A stretch of DNA of 64,000 nt, from the NCBI GenBank assembly GCA_031655335.1, contig CP134226.1:2560001-2624000 (forward strand), read 5' to 3'. Below are positions 63,602 to 64,000 of the stretch, one piece after another (the stretch's first letter is position 1; each line of letters begins with the position of its first letter). The position numbers and the translations under genes were made by a program. The notes under the pieces were generated by a model. The model searched no databases. It had not been told where the DNA came from and worked only from the letters and a program-made list of their open reading frames with translations. The stretch comes from Thalassospiraceae bacterium LMO-SO8 (GTDB lineage: Bacteria; Pseudomonadota; Alphaproteobacteria; Rhodospirillales; Casp-alpha2).

Positions 63602-64000
63602 TCGCCGGAAATGCGAAGGAACCCGCCGTTCTCGGCCTGCTGTGGCTGGTGGCGCTGGCGGTCTCAGCCATCGGTCCGGCGGACTACCTGACCTGGTTCA
63701 TGGAAGTCCTGCCGGTGATGATCGCCCTGGTCCTGATGGTGGCGACGCAGCGCGGCTTTCCCCTGACGCCGCTGCTTTACCGCCTGGCCTTCCTGCACGG
63801 GTTGGCGTTGATCCTGGGCGGCCATTACACCTATGCCCATGTGCCCCTGGGGTTCTGGTTTCAGGATCTGTTCGACCTGGCGCGCAATCCTTATGACCGC
63901 ATCGGGCATTTCTTCCAGGGTTTCGTGCCGGCGCTTCTGGCGCGGGAAGTTTTGATCCGCAAGGGCTTCCTGCCTCGGGGACGCATGCTGTTTTTCATCG
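63598..64000 (+). CDS. DUF2238 (YjdF-like) membrane protein, partial
   Basis: The visible 134 residues contain about four hydrophobic helices and the segments GGHYTYAHVPLGFWFQDLFD and YDRIGHFFQGFVPALLARE, typical of DUF2238. The function is unknown. It runs off the right edge. ATG 63598 overlaps the stop of the dehydrogenase gene. Confidence 0.85.
   Translation, partial: MIAGNAKEPAVLGLLWLVALAVSAIGPADYLTWFMEVLPVMIALVLMVATQRGFPLTPLLYRLAFLHGLALILGGHYTYAHVPLGFWFQDLFDLARNPYDRIGHFFQGFVPALLAREVLIRKGFLPRGRMLFFI

Overview
This window is high-GC chromosomal DNA from an alphaproteobacterium, most likely a free-living, probably aquatic member of the Rhodospirillales or a near relative. The evidence is the order mutY / dciA (DUF721) / DsbA-like / smc, a DUF2336 protein, a CtrA-like site, many TRAP and ABC uptake genes, and glyQ-glyS-ppdK. 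There is no prophage, insertion sequence, CRISPR array or rRNA operon. Most genes form short operons with overlapping stop and start codons.

Layout. 1-5.6 kb: smc (partial), a DsbA-like thiol oxidoreductase and dciA on the minus strand, divergent mutY, then apt with a GNAT gene, and a class III aminotransferase. 5.6-12.3 kb: a TRAP uptake locus with three TAXI-type binding proteins around one fused permease and a UspA protein. 12.3-17.5 kb: a cytochrome c, a DUF2336 protein, an orphan membrane-anchored DctP-like protein, a tiny FNR-box-controlled transcription unit beside two inverted DnaA-box-like sequences, a lipoprotein and tRNA-Pro(CGG). 17.7-20.5 kb: a three-gene operon of CYTH-CHAD protein, ParA-type ATPase and small HTH protein, which may be a polyphosphate-body positioning module. 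20.5-30.2 kb: housekeeping genes (polyprenyl diphosphate synthase, TrmN6-like methyltransferase, S49 peptidase, glyQ, glyS, ppdK).

30.2-36.6 kb: GDP-fucose synthesis (gmd, fcl, manC) with a convergent GT10 fucosyltransferase and two methyltransferases, which should build a fucosylated, possibly methylated surface glycan. A structured intergenic stretch follows, then a beta-CASP metallo-hydrolase and a DUF4197 protein. 39-44 kb: an IclR regulator with two matching 17-bp operator-like sites, an NMT1/taurine-type ABC importer and an amidase. This looks like a closed catabolic island that imports and hydrolyses an amide. 44-51.4 kb: a methyltransferase, a YgfZ-like protein, and a translationally coupled glycosyltransferase operon (GT9, GT2, two GT4) ending in an asparagine synthase-type amidotransferase. 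51.4-56 kb: pyrC, an acrylyl-CoA reductase-like oxidoreductase, an isocitrate lyase/PEP mutase family enzyme, several small proteins and tRNA-Met(CAT). 56-64 kb: a DHA2 efflux pump, an ammonium transporter fused to a histidine kinase, a second IclR regulator, two acyl-CoA dehydrogenases and a truncated DUF2238 membrane protein.

The strongest candidates for undescribed biology are the FNR-controlled microprotein or sRNA unit (15.51-15.78 kb), the CYTH-CHAD/ParA/HTH operon with its leader repeats (17.7-20.5 kb), the Amt-histidine kinase fusion with no nearby response regulator (57.9-59.9 kb), and the hairpin-rich intergenic region at 36.55-36.80 kb. All family assignments come from reading motifs and were not checked against databases.
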